A stretch of 64,000 nt of DNA from Pontibacter sp. G13 (GCF_031851795.1 NZ_CP134696.1:310001-374000); one strand, 5' to 3'; counted from the first letter of the stretch, positions 54,127 to 63,811 are shown. A program made the numbers and translations. The notes: generated from the sequence alone by a model not told the origin.

Positions 54127-57100
54127 ATGAAGACGCTACTCAAGTTCCTACCCTTCTTGTGGTTGGGAATAGGATGGGTACATGCCCAAAATTCTGTGAC
54201 CACCTACAACTGGCCTTCATCGGCAGATCAATCCAACAAGTACTCGGTCAAGGTCTATGCGGATTGCAACAGCTACGATCTATTCACCCACTACTCTACT
54301 CCCAATCTCGACCAATCAGGTCCGGACGGAGACGGGGTGACCGGGGTGCTCGAAAATCGCAGCATGTCATTCGTTCAATTTGCCTTCACAGGGGAAGTGG
54401 AAATGGAGGTCACCAAGCTCTATGGCACCGCAGCCCAACGGGTGGAGATTTCCCCCAAAACCTTTGGAATCGAACCCACCTATTTTGATGGAACGACCGT
54501 TCGGTTCCGGATCAATCGGAATATGGTTCCCTGCTATATCAGCGTGAACTTCGTTGCCGCAGATAACAAGGACTCCGACAATTCCGGCGGATTTGACATC
54601 CTCAACGGCCTGATGATCTTTGGCGATGCGCCTGAGACCAATGCCCCTAGTCAAAGCGGTTCTGGAACAGTGGTTTGGAGCAACAGTGCTACTGCCAGCC
54701 AGATCCAGCAAGCTGACCTCATCTACTTCCCCCCGGGAGATCACGATTTGTCTGACAAATTCACCGATCCAGTGGGCGGAGATGGGCGGCTTTTCTTGAC
54801 CAAACCCAATCAGGAAGTCTACGTGGCAGGAGGAGCCATCGTGCGTGGGTCCATCGATGGGAATGCCTACGACGGCGTCAAATTGTATGGTCGGGGAATC
54901 GTAACGGGCCAAGATCGCCCTTGGCATTATTACCAAGATGGGGGCAAGAAGGTCGCCTATCTGGATTTCCGGGGATGCGACAATTTCGTCGCTGAAGGAA
55001 TCGTCATCGAAAACCCCACGCACCATACCATTCCCAGTGCCACCAATACCACGATTCGCAACCTCAAGATTATCGGTTGGGCGTCCAATCACGACGGCGT
55101 TCGCCCCGGATCGGGCTCCTTGGTGGAAGAGGTATTCATCAAAACCAGCGATGATTACGACTACGCCCGGGACCCTCACACCTTCCGCAACAGTGTCGTC
55201 TGGCCCATGCGAAATGGCGCCACCGGGCAATTGGGCTGGAACAATCTCGGAACAGGCTTCGCTGCCTACAAAAACATATATGTCATCCATGCAGAGTGGA
55301 ATTCCTTCAACCGAAATCGAGGCTTCATCGGTTCGGTGCTGGAGCAGGGAACCAATATGCAAAAGGACACCATCATGAATTTATACGGGGAGAATTACAT
55401 GTCCCTCCTTGCCAATATCACGATGGAAAATGAGCCTTCCGATCCCTTTGACCCCAACAATCCGGGCTTGATCAAGGAGTTCTACTTCAAGAATATCATT
55501 CTGGAAAACAAGTTTCAGGCAGCAAACGGTAATACCATCAAGAATCCGCTCAGAGGGTTCACCAAAAATGGAGCGACTGCAGAGGTTAGAGACATTGAAT
55601 TCGTGAATTTGGTCCTCGGAAACACCATTGTGACCAATTCCAACAAAGGTCAATTCTTCGACATAGACCCCGCCACAACCTCCAACATCACTTTCACCAC
55701 AGAAGGAAATATTTACGATATCACAACCTCCGCCAATGCAGGAGGGGCCATTTCTCCCAGTGGAACCGTCCCAACACCCGCTGGCATGGATAGATACATC
55801 ACGGTCATCCCTGATTCCGGCAATAAGATCGCCGACGTCAAGGTAGATGGAGTCAGTGTCGGAAGACAGCAGAATATCTTTTTCCCGGACATTTCCGCCA
55901 ATCATACTGTGGAAGTGGTATTTGCCTCTGGTGCAGATTATTTCGGTAGCGCGTATGACTGTGGAAGTGGCGGCGGAGGTACCCCCGGAAACATTTCGGA
56001 TTTGAGTGCCACCGCAGTGAATTGCTCGACGGTTTCCCTGACGTGGTCCGATGGATCTGGCGAAACGGCCTATCGCATTCGCAGGAAAATTTCGGGTGCA
56101 TCCACCTTTACCACGCTGGGAGATGTCAACGCCAATGTCACCACCTACACGGACAATTCCGCACAGGAAAGCACTTCCTATCTGTATCAGGTCCGCCCAG
56201 TGGTCAACAACGTAGCTGTCGCGGTTTCCAATGAGCCCTCCATCCAAATCCCAGCCTGTGGCGGAGGCGGCGGAACACCGGGCGACATCTCAGACCTCGC
56301 AGCGGTAGCCACTGGGTGCGGCAGTGTGACGCTTTCATGGTCGGACGAATCCGGAGAGGATGGATACCGGATTCGCAGAAAGGTAACCGGTACCTCCACT
56401 TACCTCAATTTGACCGACGTCTCCGCCAACACTACGAGTTATCAGGACAATAGCGTGGCCGCCAATACCAGCTACACCTACATGGTCCGCGCGCGCCTCA
56501 ACAATACCAATGTCGGAATCTCCAATACTCCGAATGTGAATGTCCCCACCTGTGCGTCTGGAGCTCCCATCCCGGGCTTGATCGAGGCGGAGGATTACGA
56601 TGCCATGAACGGCATTCAGACAGAAAACACCGCCGATGTGGGGGGCGGCCTGAATGTGGGCTTCATCCAAAATGGCGATTACCTCGACTTCGATGTGAAT
56701 GTCGCATCCTCAGGCACCTACACGGTAGACATCCGAGTGGCCACCAATACGTCCGGCGGCACCATCCAGATCAAGCAAGGGTCCACCATCCTAGGAACCG
56801 CTACTGTTTCCAATACCGGTGGATGGCAGTCATGGGCCACGATTTCCACAAGCGTCTCACTCACCGCTGGCTCGCAGACTTTGCGCGCTCAATTCGTAGG
56901 AGGATCTGGCTTCCTCTACAATGTCAATTGGCTGGACTTCTCTACAGGCGGTGCTCGCAAAGCTCAAGCGGAATCCATATCCGAAATCGTGGTATTCCCC
57001 AATCCAGCAGACGATCTCCTAAGCATTCAAGGATTAGATCGCGGAACGCATATCCGCATCCTCAAATTATTGGGAGCCAGCGTTTGGGAGGGTCACTTCT

Positions 57101-57189
57101 CCGGAAAACTAGACATCAGCACCCTCAGCCAAGGCGTGTACCTCCTCCACGCAGAAGGCCACGAACCTGTACGATTCATCAAACAATAA
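54127..57189 (+). CDS. T9SS cargo: beta-helix polysaccharide-degrading-like enzyme with Fn3-Fn3-CBM6
   Basis: A 1020-residue protein with a signal peptide (MKTLLKFLPFLWLGIGWVHA-Q). The catalytic domain (about 30-530) is a right-handed beta-helix: VYVAGGAIVRGSIDGNAYDG, KLYGRGIVTGQDRPWHYYQD, then NHDGVRPGSGSLVEEVFIK and TSDDYDYARD, whose NxDG and DD motifs recall GH28/GH49-type enzymes. Family assignment is not firm. An InlB-like repeat (about 535-605), two Fn3 domains (about 620-805), a CBM6 (about 812-940) and a T9SS tail (VVFPNPADDLLSIQGLDRG) follow. It lies 196 bp downstream of the previous cargo and 7 bp upstream of the sulfatase gene. Confidence 0.82.
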   Translation: MKTLLKFLPFLWLGIGWVHAQNSVTTYNWPSSADQSNKYSVKVYADCNSYDLFTHYSTPNLDQSGPDGDGVTGVLENRSMSFVQFAFTGEVEMEVTKLYGTAAQRVEISPKTFGIEPTYFDGTTVRFRINRNMVPCYISVNFVAADNKDSDNSGGFDILNGLMIFGDAPETNAPSQSGSGTVVWSNSATASQIQQADLIYFPPGDHDLSDKFTDPVGGDGRLFLTKPNQEVYVAGGAIVRGSIDGNAYDGVKLYGRGIVTGQDRPWHYYQDGGKKVAYLDFRGCDNFVAEGIVIENPTHHTIPSATNTTIRNLKIIGWASNHDGVRPGSGSLVEEVFIKTSDDYDYARDPHTFRNSVVWPMRNGATGQLGWNNLGTGFAAYKNIYVIHAEWNSFNRNRGFIGSVLEQGTNMQKDTIMNLYGENYMSLLANITMENEPSDPFDPNNPGLIKEFYFKNIILENKFQAANGNTIKNPLRGFTKNGATAEVRDIEFVNLVLGNTIVTNSNKGQFFDIDPATTSNITFTTEGNIYDITTSANAGGAISPSGTVPTPAGMDRYITVIPDSGNKIADVKVDGVSVGRQQNIFFPDISANHTVEVVFASGADYFGSAYDCGSGGGGTPGNISDLSATAVNCSTVSLTWSDGSGETAYRIRRKISGASTFTTLGDVNANVTTYTDNSAQESTSYLYQVRPVVNNVAVAVSNEPSIQIPACGGGGGTPGDISDLAAVATGCGSVTLSWSDESGEDGYRIRRKVTGTSTYLNLTDVSANTTSYQDNSVAANTSYTYMVRARLNNTNVGISNTPNVNVPTCASGAPIPGLIEAEDYDAMNGIQTENTADVGGGLNVGFIQNGDYLDFDVNVASSGTYTVDIRVATNTSGGTIQIKQGSTILGTATVSNTGGWQSWATISTSVSLTAGSQTLRAQFVGGSGFLYNVNWLDFSTGGARKAQAESISEIVVFPNPADDLLSIQGLDRGTHIRILKLLGASVWEGHFSGKLDISTLSQGVYLLHAEGHEPVRFIKQ

Positions 57190-57196
57190 GGACTTC

Positions 57197-59839
57197 ATGA
57201 AGCGATTATTCACCTCTCTCCTGATCATCGCTGGAACCACCCTCAGCTGGCACACCAGCTCGGGTCAATCCCAGCAGAAGAACGTCGTCTTTATCATGGT
57301 CGACGACATGAACGACTGGGTAGGCGCCTTCAATGGCCACCCACAGACGTTGACTCCCAACATAGATGCATTGGCAGCCAAGGGCATGATGTTCACCAAT
57401 GCGCACTGTGCGGGGCCTACCTGCAATCCTTCCCGAACGGCATTGCTGACTGGGCGAAGGCTCCACGAAACGGGCATCGTGGGAAATGGAGATGGCTTTT
57501 TCCGAAGCAATGACAAGCCCAATTGGGTCCAGAACCTGATCACCCTGCCGCAATATTTCAAGCAAAATGGCTACACCACCGTGCAGGCAGGCAAGATCTT
57601 CCACCAAGGGGGAGGCGTAGAATCCGACCCCATCTCCTGGACCACGCAAGGTACGGGATTTGGTGCCGCCAAAACGCTGCTGGATGACTACACCATCCCA
57701 GGGACCAATCTCACCTACAGTCCACAAGGAGAGAATCTCGCCAATACCTCCGATTTCAAGATCGCGGATTGGTGTTCCAATTTTCTGGAGCAATCCAACC
57801 AAGGACCGTTTTTCCTGGCTTGCGGAATCTTCCGGCCTCACCTCCCCTTTTATGCGCCGGAAACCTATTTCGACCTGTACCCGACTTCATCCGTGACGCT
57901 GCCGCCTTATCTCGCCAATGACTTGGCCGACTGCGGAATCGGTTCCAATGGGGAACTGCAAGATGTCCTCAATGATGGCGGAAATGCGCGCTGGAAGGAA
58001 CTGGTGCAGGCTTATCTCGCCTGTATCTCCTTTGCAGATGCATGTGTGGGGGAACTCCTCACGACCTTGGAGAACTCCGAGTACGCCAACAATACCATTG
58101 TCGTGCTGATGGGGGATCATGGCTGGCATTTGGGAGAAAAGGACGCATTCCGCAAAAGCACCCTCTGGAAACGAGCCACCAAAACTCCGTTGATCATCTA
58201 CGATCCTTCCAACAATGGCGGGTCTTGTAGCCGCGCTGTATCCCTCCAAGATGTCTATCCTACCCTCGTGGACATTTGCAATCTACCCAATCCGAGTCAC
58301 ACCGTTCGGGGTCGGAGTCTGTACCCATTGATTCAAAACCCCAATACGGCGTGGGCAGGAGCAGCATTGACCCAAAACGGTTCCGCAAGCTATGCGCTCT
58401 CGGGGGATGACTATCGATACATCAAGTACAGCAATGGCTCGGAGGAATTCTACGATCTCGCCGCAGACCCCAATGAGTGGACCAATGTCGTCAACAATGG
58501 CTCCTACGCAAGTGCATTGCAAGATTACCAAAATGCGTTGGCGGCTTTGCTTGCCCACGATGAAACGCCCTTTGGAACTGGAACCCCCGGCGGAGGTGGC
58601 GGAGGTGGCGGAGGTACCCCGTCTGACTTGACGGATTTGAGTAGTACAGCGATGAATTGCTCCACCGTCAGTCTCTCCTGGACTGATACCAATGGGGAGA
58701 CAGGCTATCGCGTCCGTCGAAAAGTCGTTGGCGCAACTTCTTACACAAATTTGACTGATGTCGCTGCAGGCAGCACTTCCTACACGGACAATAGCGTAGC
58801 TGCGAATACCGATTACCAGTACATGGTTCGTCCCTTGGTCAACGGTACTGCGGTAGCCATTTCAAACACCCCGACGATCTCTGTGGGAGATTGTTCCACG
58901 GGAGGTGGCGGGGGTACGCCGGTAGATTTGACAGATGTATCGGTGGTGGCCACCAGTTGCAGTACGGTAGTAGTCTCGTGGTCAGATGGACCAGGTGAAA
59001 CGGCCTATCGGATTAGACGAAAAGTGACAGGCGCCACCACCTTCGCCAATCTCGGAGATGTGAATGCGGATGTCACGACCTACACGGACGCGACTGCGGT
59101 GTCAGGGACCAACTACACTTACCAAGTTCGGCCAGTCGTCAATGGTGGCGCGGTGGCGGCATCCAACCAGCCAACCATCGTGATTCCAGCATGTGGCGGG
59201 GGAAGTGGAGCGCCTATTCCCGGCACCTTGCAGGCAGAAGATTACGACAACCAAAGCGGCATCCAAACTGAAAGCACCTCCGACGCAGGTGGCGGACTCA
59301 ACGTGGGTTTCATCCAGAATGGAGATTTCATCGAATTTGATGTGTTCGTTTCAGCGGCAGGAACCTATGATGTGGATTTCCGGGTGGCCACCAACACTAG
59401 TGGCGGGACGATCCAACTCAAAAATGGATCGACGCTCTTGGCATCTGCCGCCGTCTCCAATACAGGTGGCTGGCAGTCGTGGTCTACCGTGAGTACCTCT
59501 GCCAACCTGTCGGCAGGGGCGCAAACCCTCAAGTTGGAGTTTGTGGGAGGATCGGGATTCCTCTTCAACATCAACTGGGCAGATTTTGCTTCGGCCGGAG
59601 GAAACAGAAAGGCCCAAGTGCAGGCACTTCCAGCATGGACGGTCTACCCAAATCCGACCACCGGAATTGTGACGATTGAAGGGCTGGCGGAAATGGAGGA
59701 AGTGGAAATCTTCAATTTGGCAGGCGCGAGCGTAATGAAATCGCAGACTTCCGGCAAATTAAATATAGAAGAACTTCCGGCTGGGACCTATATCCTGCAA
59801 GTCGGATCATTCCAATCCGTCCGATTGGTGAAGCAATAG
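57197..59839 (+). CDS. T9SS cargo: sulfatase with Fn3-Fn3-CBM6
   Basis: An 880-residue protein with a signal peptide (MKRLFTSLLIIAGTTLSWHT). The sulfatase domain (about 28-455) has VVFIMVDDMNDWVGAFNGHP (Asp36-Asp37), CAGPTCNPSRTALLTGRRLH with the formylglycine motif Cys76-Arg80, and VVLMGDHGWHLGEKDAFRKS. Gly-rich linker repeats (about 465-472) lead to two Fn3 domains (about 477-660), CBM6 (about 672-800, QAEDYDNQSGIQTESTSDAG) and a T9SS tail (WTVYPNPTTGIVTIEGLAE). It starts 7 bases after the beta-helix gene, so the two are cotranscribed. Secreted surface sulfatase with its own sugar-binding module; substrate unknown. Confidence 0.93.
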   Translation: MKRLFTSLLIIAGTTLSWHTSSGQSQQKNVVFIMVDDMNDWVGAFNGHPQTLTPNIDALAAKGMMFTNAHCAGPTCNPSRTALLTGRRLHETGIVGNGDGFFRSNDKPNWVQNLITLPQYFKQNGYTTVQAGKIFHQGGGVESDPISWTTQGTGFGAAKTLLDDYTIPGTNLTYSPQGENLANTSDFKIADWCSNFLEQSNQGPFFLACGIFRPHLPFYAPETYFDLYPTSSVTLPPYLANDLADCGIGSNGELQDVLNDGGNARWKELVQAYLACISFADACVGELLTTLENSEYANNTIVVLMGDHGWHLGEKDAFRKSTLWKRATKTPLIIYDPSNNGGSCSRAVSLQDVYPTLVDICNLPNPSHTVRGRSLYPLIQNPNTAWAGAALTQNGSASYALSGDDYRYIKYSNGSEEFYDLAADPNEWTNVVNNGSYASALQDYQNALAALLAHDETPFGTGTPGGGGGGGGGTPSDLTDLSSTAMNCSTVSLSWTDTNGETGYRVRRKVVGATSYTNLTDVAAGSTSYTDNSVAANTDYQYMVRPLVNGTAVAISNTPTISVGDCSTGGGGGTPVDLTDVSVVATSCSTVVVSWSDGPGETAYRIRRKVTGATTFANLGDVNADVTTYTDATAVSGTNYTYQVRPVVNGGAVAASNQPTIVIPACGGGSGAPIPGTLQAEDYDNQSGIQTESTSDAGGGLNVGFIQNGDFIEFDVFVSAAGTYDVDFRVATNTSGGTIQLKNGSTLLASAAVSNTGGWQSWSTVSTSANLSAGAQTLKLEFVGGSGFLFNINWADFASAGGNRKAQVQALPAWTVYPNPTTGIVTIEGLAEMEEVEIFNLAGASVMKSQTSGKLNIEELPAGTYILQVGSFQSVRLVKQ
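58589..58615 (+). repeat. three tandem GGCGGAGGT units (Gly linker)
   Basis: Three in-frame copies of GGCGGAGGT encode the poly-Gly linker between the sulfatase and the first Fn3. Such short tandem repeats can change copy number by slippage, altering linker length without breaking the frame. Confidence 0.7.
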
Positions 59840-59861
59840 CCTTTCGCCAATCCCGATGAGG

Positions 59862-59890
59862 AGCGGCCATCCAAGGGGTGGCCGCTGTCT
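59862..59890 (+). terminator. hairpin after T9SS sulfatase
   Basis: AGCGGCCA (59862-59869) pairs with TGGCCGCT (59879-59886) in an 8-bp perfect stem, followed by GTCTGTTTG. It lies 23 bases after the stop; the T-tract is weak. Confidence 0.55.
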
Positions 59891-59929
59891 GTTTGTCTAG
59901 AAATAAACGGTGATCACTGAGCGCCTACT

Positions 59930-60253
59930 TCAAGATGCCAACCCCTTGATCGTCCGGAACAGGCCATATACAATTGCCCCCCAAGTAACCACATAGCTTC
60001 CTCCTCCTGAGGCCATGGAATAGGTAATTCCGGTCACCAACAAGCCTCCGAACAACCAGAGCAACCCATAGGTGATGTCTTCGGCTTTGGCATTTTCCTT
60101 GGCGTGTTCGAGTTCTTCTTGAATTTTGGAGATCAACTGCTGTGCTTCATCACGCTCCATCCCGGCTTCGACCAATTCTTCCTCAATTTGCTCGGGAGTC
60201 TGACGGTTTTCATACAAGGCCTCTCCTATACTGACCACTAATTGCTGGGCCAT
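59930..60253 (-). CDS. small membrane protein
   Basis: A 107-residue protein started at 60253 (MAQQLVVSIGEALYENRQTP); the frame stays open upstream but passes a non-coding poly-C stretch. The N-terminal half is an acidic, amphipathic helix (QIEEELVEAGMERDEAQQLI and QEELEHAKENAKA), and the C-terminal half has two hydrophobic segments (YGLLWLFGGLLVTGITYSMA, YVVTWGAIVYGLFRTIKGLA). A hairpin membrane protein with a cytoplasmic coiled-coil-like region is the best description. No family recognised. It lies downstream of the beta-barrel gene but after a terminator. Confidence 0.7.
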   Translation of the reverse strand: MAQQLVVSIGEALYENRQTPEQIEEELVEAGMERDEAQQLISKIQEELEHAKENAKAEDITYGLLWLFGGLLVTGITYSMASGGGSYVVTWGAIVYGLFRTIKGLAS

Positions 60254-60339
60254 TTCGAATACCGCTAGCACCAAATATTCGGAATGGATGTTACTTATGA
60301 ATACAAATTTCCGGGCTATCAAGTAATTCCCCCCCCCAC

Positions 60340-60373
60340 AAAAAAGCCGAAGCCTGCGCATGCAGACTCCGGC
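60340..60373 (-). terminator. rho-independent terminator of beta-barrel gene
   Basis: Minus-strand CCGGAGTCTGC pairs with GCAGGCTTCGG (11 bp, two wobbles) and is followed by TTTTTT. It lies about 45 bases after the beta-barrel stop. Confidence 0.8.
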
Positions 60374-60415
60374 CCAAGGAAATAGTAAACAAATTCTCAT
60401 TCTTTGGAAGCTAAT

Positions 60416-63127
60416 CTAGCCTCCCATCATGTCACTTCCCTGACTGTTGCGACGCATGTTTTTGCGACGGAAGAGGGAAGTATCCATTTTCCCGAATCTA
60501 TAGGAGAAATTGGCTCGAACCAATTGGGGGTTGCCGATTTGGGCAGTTTCTTGATTGAAAAAGTCCGTAATCGTGACAGAACCGAATCTCCGGGTCGCGA
60601 AAATGTCAGACATACTCAACGTAAAGGAGCCTTTGTTCTTCAAGATGGACTTGCGAATCGAGGCGTCCACAAACCACAACGCTCGGGTGTAGCCCTGTGC
60701 GGAGTTGGTCGGAATAGATCCTCTTCCTCGGCCAAATGGGTTGTTGTTGGCACTGGGCGTGAAGGAAGCCCGAGTTCGGTAGGTACCGTTCAACTGCAAA
60801 GCCCATCCTTTTTTGAGGCGAAACTGCAAGGTCTCCTTGATGAAGGCACTGAACTGGTCGATGGACAATTCCTCACTGACATTGGTGGCATCCACCTGAG
60901 CTTGAAAGGCATTGATGTTGGTTGTGACATCCAACCACCCGAAGAGGCTATTCTTGACCGTCACTTCCGCCCCGTAGGCCACCGCTTCATCACTGTTGGT
61001 GTAGCTGGTGATGACTACCTCTCGATCGAGCAGATCATTGTATTCCGTGAATTGGTAGGTCGTGATCAAGTTGGTCGCCTGCTTCATATAAAGAGAAGCC
61101 AAGATGTTGTGATTCTTGAATACCTTCTGATAGGACAATTCCAGAGAGTTGGTAAACTCCGGCAACAGACGAGGCTCTCCACGGCGCAAGTTCAAGGAGT
61201 CAGAGAAATCGATGAATGGAGAGATTTGGAAGAAGTTCGGGCGCTTGACACGACGCGTATAGGCCAATTGCAATTGGTTGTCGCCTTTCATGTTGTAAGT
61301 CAGGAAGGCACTCGGGAAGAGCGCAAACGGGTACTCAATCGCGAAGGAGGAATCCTGCCCGATCAATTCCCCTTGGAAAAAGCTGCTCTCTGCACGCAAA
61401 CCCAATTGGACGCCAAACTTCTTGCCTTGACGACTCGCCTGTAGGTAAGCCGCATAGATGTCGTTGTCGTAGCGGTATTGATCCGCCAACTGGGTTACCT
61501 GCTGGAGGACTTCGCCGTTCGCATCCACAATGGCGTTGAAGTTGGTGTTTTCATTATTCTGAAGGATTGCCTTTAATCCGCCTTCGAGCTTGATCTTGTT
61601 GGCCAACGGATTGATAAAGTCCGTCTGCACCGTAAAGAAGCTTCCCTGCCCCGTCAGATCCTGCAATTCAAAGCTCTCTGGACCTTCTTGGAAGACCGTC
61701 TGAAAATTGCTGCCGCCTTCAAATCGGACTTGGTTGTAGTACACATCTGCCGTCCATTCTGCGCCTTTTTTGGGAAATAGGTGCTTGAACTGTACAGAAC
61801 CCCCTGCATTTTGAAACCCACGCTCTTGGTCGGAAGTCCGCACATACTGGCTGGTGATCAGGCTATCCGTGAAGAGGAATTGGGTGTTGGAGATCAGTTC
61901 GGAGGTCGGGTTGAATTGCCCGCGGACAAAGCTACCCCCAACCGTCAACGTATTTCGGTTGGACAGGAAAATGTCGAGCCCTCCTCTGAATGACCCGAAA
62001 ATGCCTTTGGTACGGCTTTCTGTCGTCTGATTGAGGACACTCTCCGGTGTTTCGAAGAAATTCTCACGGTCAGTTTCTCCCTCATTGTAGCGACGGTTGC
62101 CGAAGAAGAAGGCCGAACCAAACAGGTTGATCTTTTCCCCACGTGCATTGATGTCGCCCCCGCCGTTGAATCCGCCTCGGGAATCTACCCCTCCACGGAC
62201 ACTACCGTTGTAACCGAGTCGGCGTTCCTTTTTCAGCACGATATTCACGATTCCGGCATTTCCACCTCCTGCATCAAACTTGGCAGAAGGGTTCGTGATC
62301 ACCTCCACAGTTTCGATAGAATTGGCGGGGATTTGATCCAAAGATAGCGTAGTTGGGCGCCCATCGATCAAAATTTGGGGAGAGCCATTCCGGAGACTCA
62401 CATTGCCATCCAGATCGACGGAGAGCGAAGGCACATTCTTCAATGCATCCTGAGCCGTACCGCCATCGGTCGTGAGGTCACTGTCTACGCGATAGGATTT
62501 GCGGTCCAGCGACAAAGTGGTGGTCGTCGCTCTGCCCGTGATCTCCACCTGATCCAACTCCACAGCCTGAGGTTCCAGGAGAATGTTTCCGAGGTCCTTC
62601 TCGAAATTTCCGCCGCCGAATCCGCCCCAACCACCTGATCCGCCAGAAGGTCTGCCTGTAGGTCTGCCCGTGCTTTTGGGCTTTGCTTGTCCTTGCTTAG
62701 TGGAATCCTTGGGAGCACTACCCGGTCTGCCTCCGCCACCAGGGCGTTGGCCACCACCGGGCATTTTCATTCCGAAGTCAAATTCCTGAGAGATTTCAGC
62801 ATATCCCAAAATGGAAATGTTCAGCGTGAAGGCACCCATGACAGGCAATTTCTCGATGTTGAATTCTCCATTGCCTTGGGTCAATTGCCCGGCCCACACC
62901 GTGTCCTTCAACGTCCGTGTGGCGAAGTCGAATTTCTTACCCTTCACCTGAATTGCAGCGTAGGCAACCCCTTTGCCGGTTTCGTCGACTACTTTTCCGT
63001 AAACCCGTCCGATCATCATCTTGGAGGGATCTGGCCGTCCGCCACCCCCGTCAGGAGGAAATTGAGCGATCGCGTCGGGAATCAGAAATCCCAACGCCAC
63101 CGCGAGCGTTAGTAAAAATTTGTTCAT
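60416..63127 (-). CDS. TonB-receptor-like outer-membrane beta-barrel protein
   Basis: A 903-residue protein with a signal peptide (LLTLAVALGFLIPDAIA-Q). A carboxypeptidase-regulatory-like domain (about 35-120, GKGVAYAAIQVKGKKFDFAT), a Gly/Pro/Lys-rich insert (about 125-175), a plug (about 190-330, DALKNVPSLSVDLDGNVSLR and ITNPSAKFDAGGGNAGIVNI) and a long barrel form the PF14905-type outer-membrane family. These relate to TonB receptors but usually lack a SusD partner; the substrate is unknown. Minus-strand gene with a strong downstream terminator. No susD neighbour is present. Confidence 0.9.
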   Translation of the reverse strand: MNKFLLTLAVALGFLIPDAIAQFPPDGGGGRPDPSKMMIGRVYGKVVDETGKGVAYAAIQVKGKKFDFATRTLKDTVWAGQLTQGNGEFNIEKLPVMGAFTLNISILGYAEISQEFDFGMKMPGGGQRPGGGGRPGSAPKDSTKQGQAKPKSTGRPTGRPSGGSGGWGGFGGGNFEKDLGNILLEPQAVELDQVEITGRATTTTLSLDRKSYRVDSDLTTDGGTAQDALKNVPSLSVDLDGNVSLRNGSPQILIDGRPTTLSLDQIPANSIETVEVITNPSAKFDAGGGNAGIVNIVLKKERRLGYNGSVRGGVDSRGGFNGGGDINARGEKINLFGSAFFFGNRRYNEGETDRENFFETPESVLNQTTESRTKGIFGSFRGGLDIFLSNRNTLTVGGSFVRGQFNPTSELISNTQFLFTDSLITSQYVRTSDQERGFQNAGGSVQFKHLFPKKGAEWTADVYYNQVRFEGGSNFQTVFQEGPESFELQDLTGQGSFFTVQTDFINPLANKIKLEGGLKAILQNNENTNFNAIVDANGEVLQQVTQLADQYRYDNDIYAAYLQASRQGKKFGVQLGLRAESSFFQGELIGQDSSFAIEYPFALFPSAFLTYNMKGDNQLQLAYTRRVKRPNFFQISPFIDFSDSLNLRRGEPRLLPEFTNSLELSYQKVFKNHNILASLYMKQATNLITTYQFTEYNDLLDREVVITSYTNSDEAVAYGAEVTVKNSLFGWLDVTTNINAFQAQVDATNVSEELSIDQFSAFIKETLQFRLKKGWALQLNGTYRTRASFTPSANNNPFGRGRGSIPTNSAQGYTRALWFVDASIRKSILKNKGSFTLSMSDIFATRRFGSVTITDFFNQETAQIGNPQLVRANFSYRFGKMDTSLFRRKNMRRNSQGSDMMGG

Positions 63128-63401
63128 GATCTAATCATATTACCTAGCTGCACTTTTCGCAGTAGCGCTATGTATTCAGCCGCTAAGATGGAATGAAACC
63201 ACCAAGTAAAATAACTCGATCTACTAATGGTCGAATTGCGCCGATAAAAATACCCATCTAGGCAATGAAAGGGCTGAAGGCGATCTTCTTCCTACTGGAA
63301 AAATCAACCTTTTTTGACAAGCTCCGAGGCGTAAATTAAAGCTTCATCAGACCAAACAATTTGGAGAATCTATGGGTTCTATGAGATTCTTGAGGATGTG
63401 G

Positions 63402-63613
63402 ATTTGGGCGTGCCCCCGTGTGCTGGGCAACCAGTTCCTTCCCCGGAATATGAGCCACGGGGTCTGGCCCTTCCGGACTCGCTAGCGCTCGGTCGGTGAA
63501 AATATGGCAGCCCAAACATCCGGGTAAAATCCAACAGTTTTACCCACGATCAACCCGTAAAATTCCACCGACTGAATCCTACAGACCCATCACGCCACAC
63601 CTGCCAGCCGCAC
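63402..63613 (+). repeat. structured intergenic repeat, copy D
   Basis: It begins ATTTGGGCGTGCCCC and ends CTGCCAGCCGCAC. Stem 1 is CCCCGTG (63414-63420) with CACGGGG (63456-63462). The second hairpin is nested: TCGGTCGGTG (63489-63498) with CACCGACTGA (63566-63575), and GGGTAAAA (63522-63529) with TTTTACCC (63538-63545). It lies in the 686-bp gap 63128-63813, whose first part (63128-63401) is an AT-rich leader of the beta-barrel gene with no gene seen. Confidence 0.8.
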
Positions 63614-63682
63614 ATTTCTGGGGGTTCTCCCTTCCCAAATCCGTGCGCTCCTGGCATGGTCTAGATGGCCTTGTTTCAGCAT

Positions 63683-63811
63683 GGAGGGTTTGGAGTTGCA
63701 GCCCCTTCGGATGAGTCCTCGATCTGTTGATCCCAATGGGATCACCATCAGATCGAAGACCGAGCCCGCCTTCGCAGGCACGCAAAAACCCACCAAGCCC
63801 CAACCATCACC
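63683..63811 (-). repeat. structured intergenic repeat, partial copy E (inverted)
   Basis: On the plus strand it resembles copy A over GGAGTnGCnGnCCnTTnGGA and the hairpin. TCGATCTG (63719-63726) pairs with CAGATCGA (63749-63756), with inner TGATCCC (63728-63734) and GGGATCA (63738-63744). The GACCGAG and GGCACGCAA of copy A are also present. The GGGCGT end is missing or too diverged to recognise. It lies between copy D and the sulfatase-like gene end. Confidence 0.6.

Noticed and set aside
58589-58615. Possible CRISPR-like short repeat
   Set aside because: In-frame tandem repeat with no spacers, coding for a Gly linker.
60404-61444. Open plus-strand frame of 346 codons opposite the beta-barrel gene
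   Set aside because: Antisense shadow; the minus-strand frame has a signal peptide, plug and barrel.
63402-63613. Repeat D considered as an insertion sequence end
   Set aside because: No transposase gene nearby and no target duplication visible.
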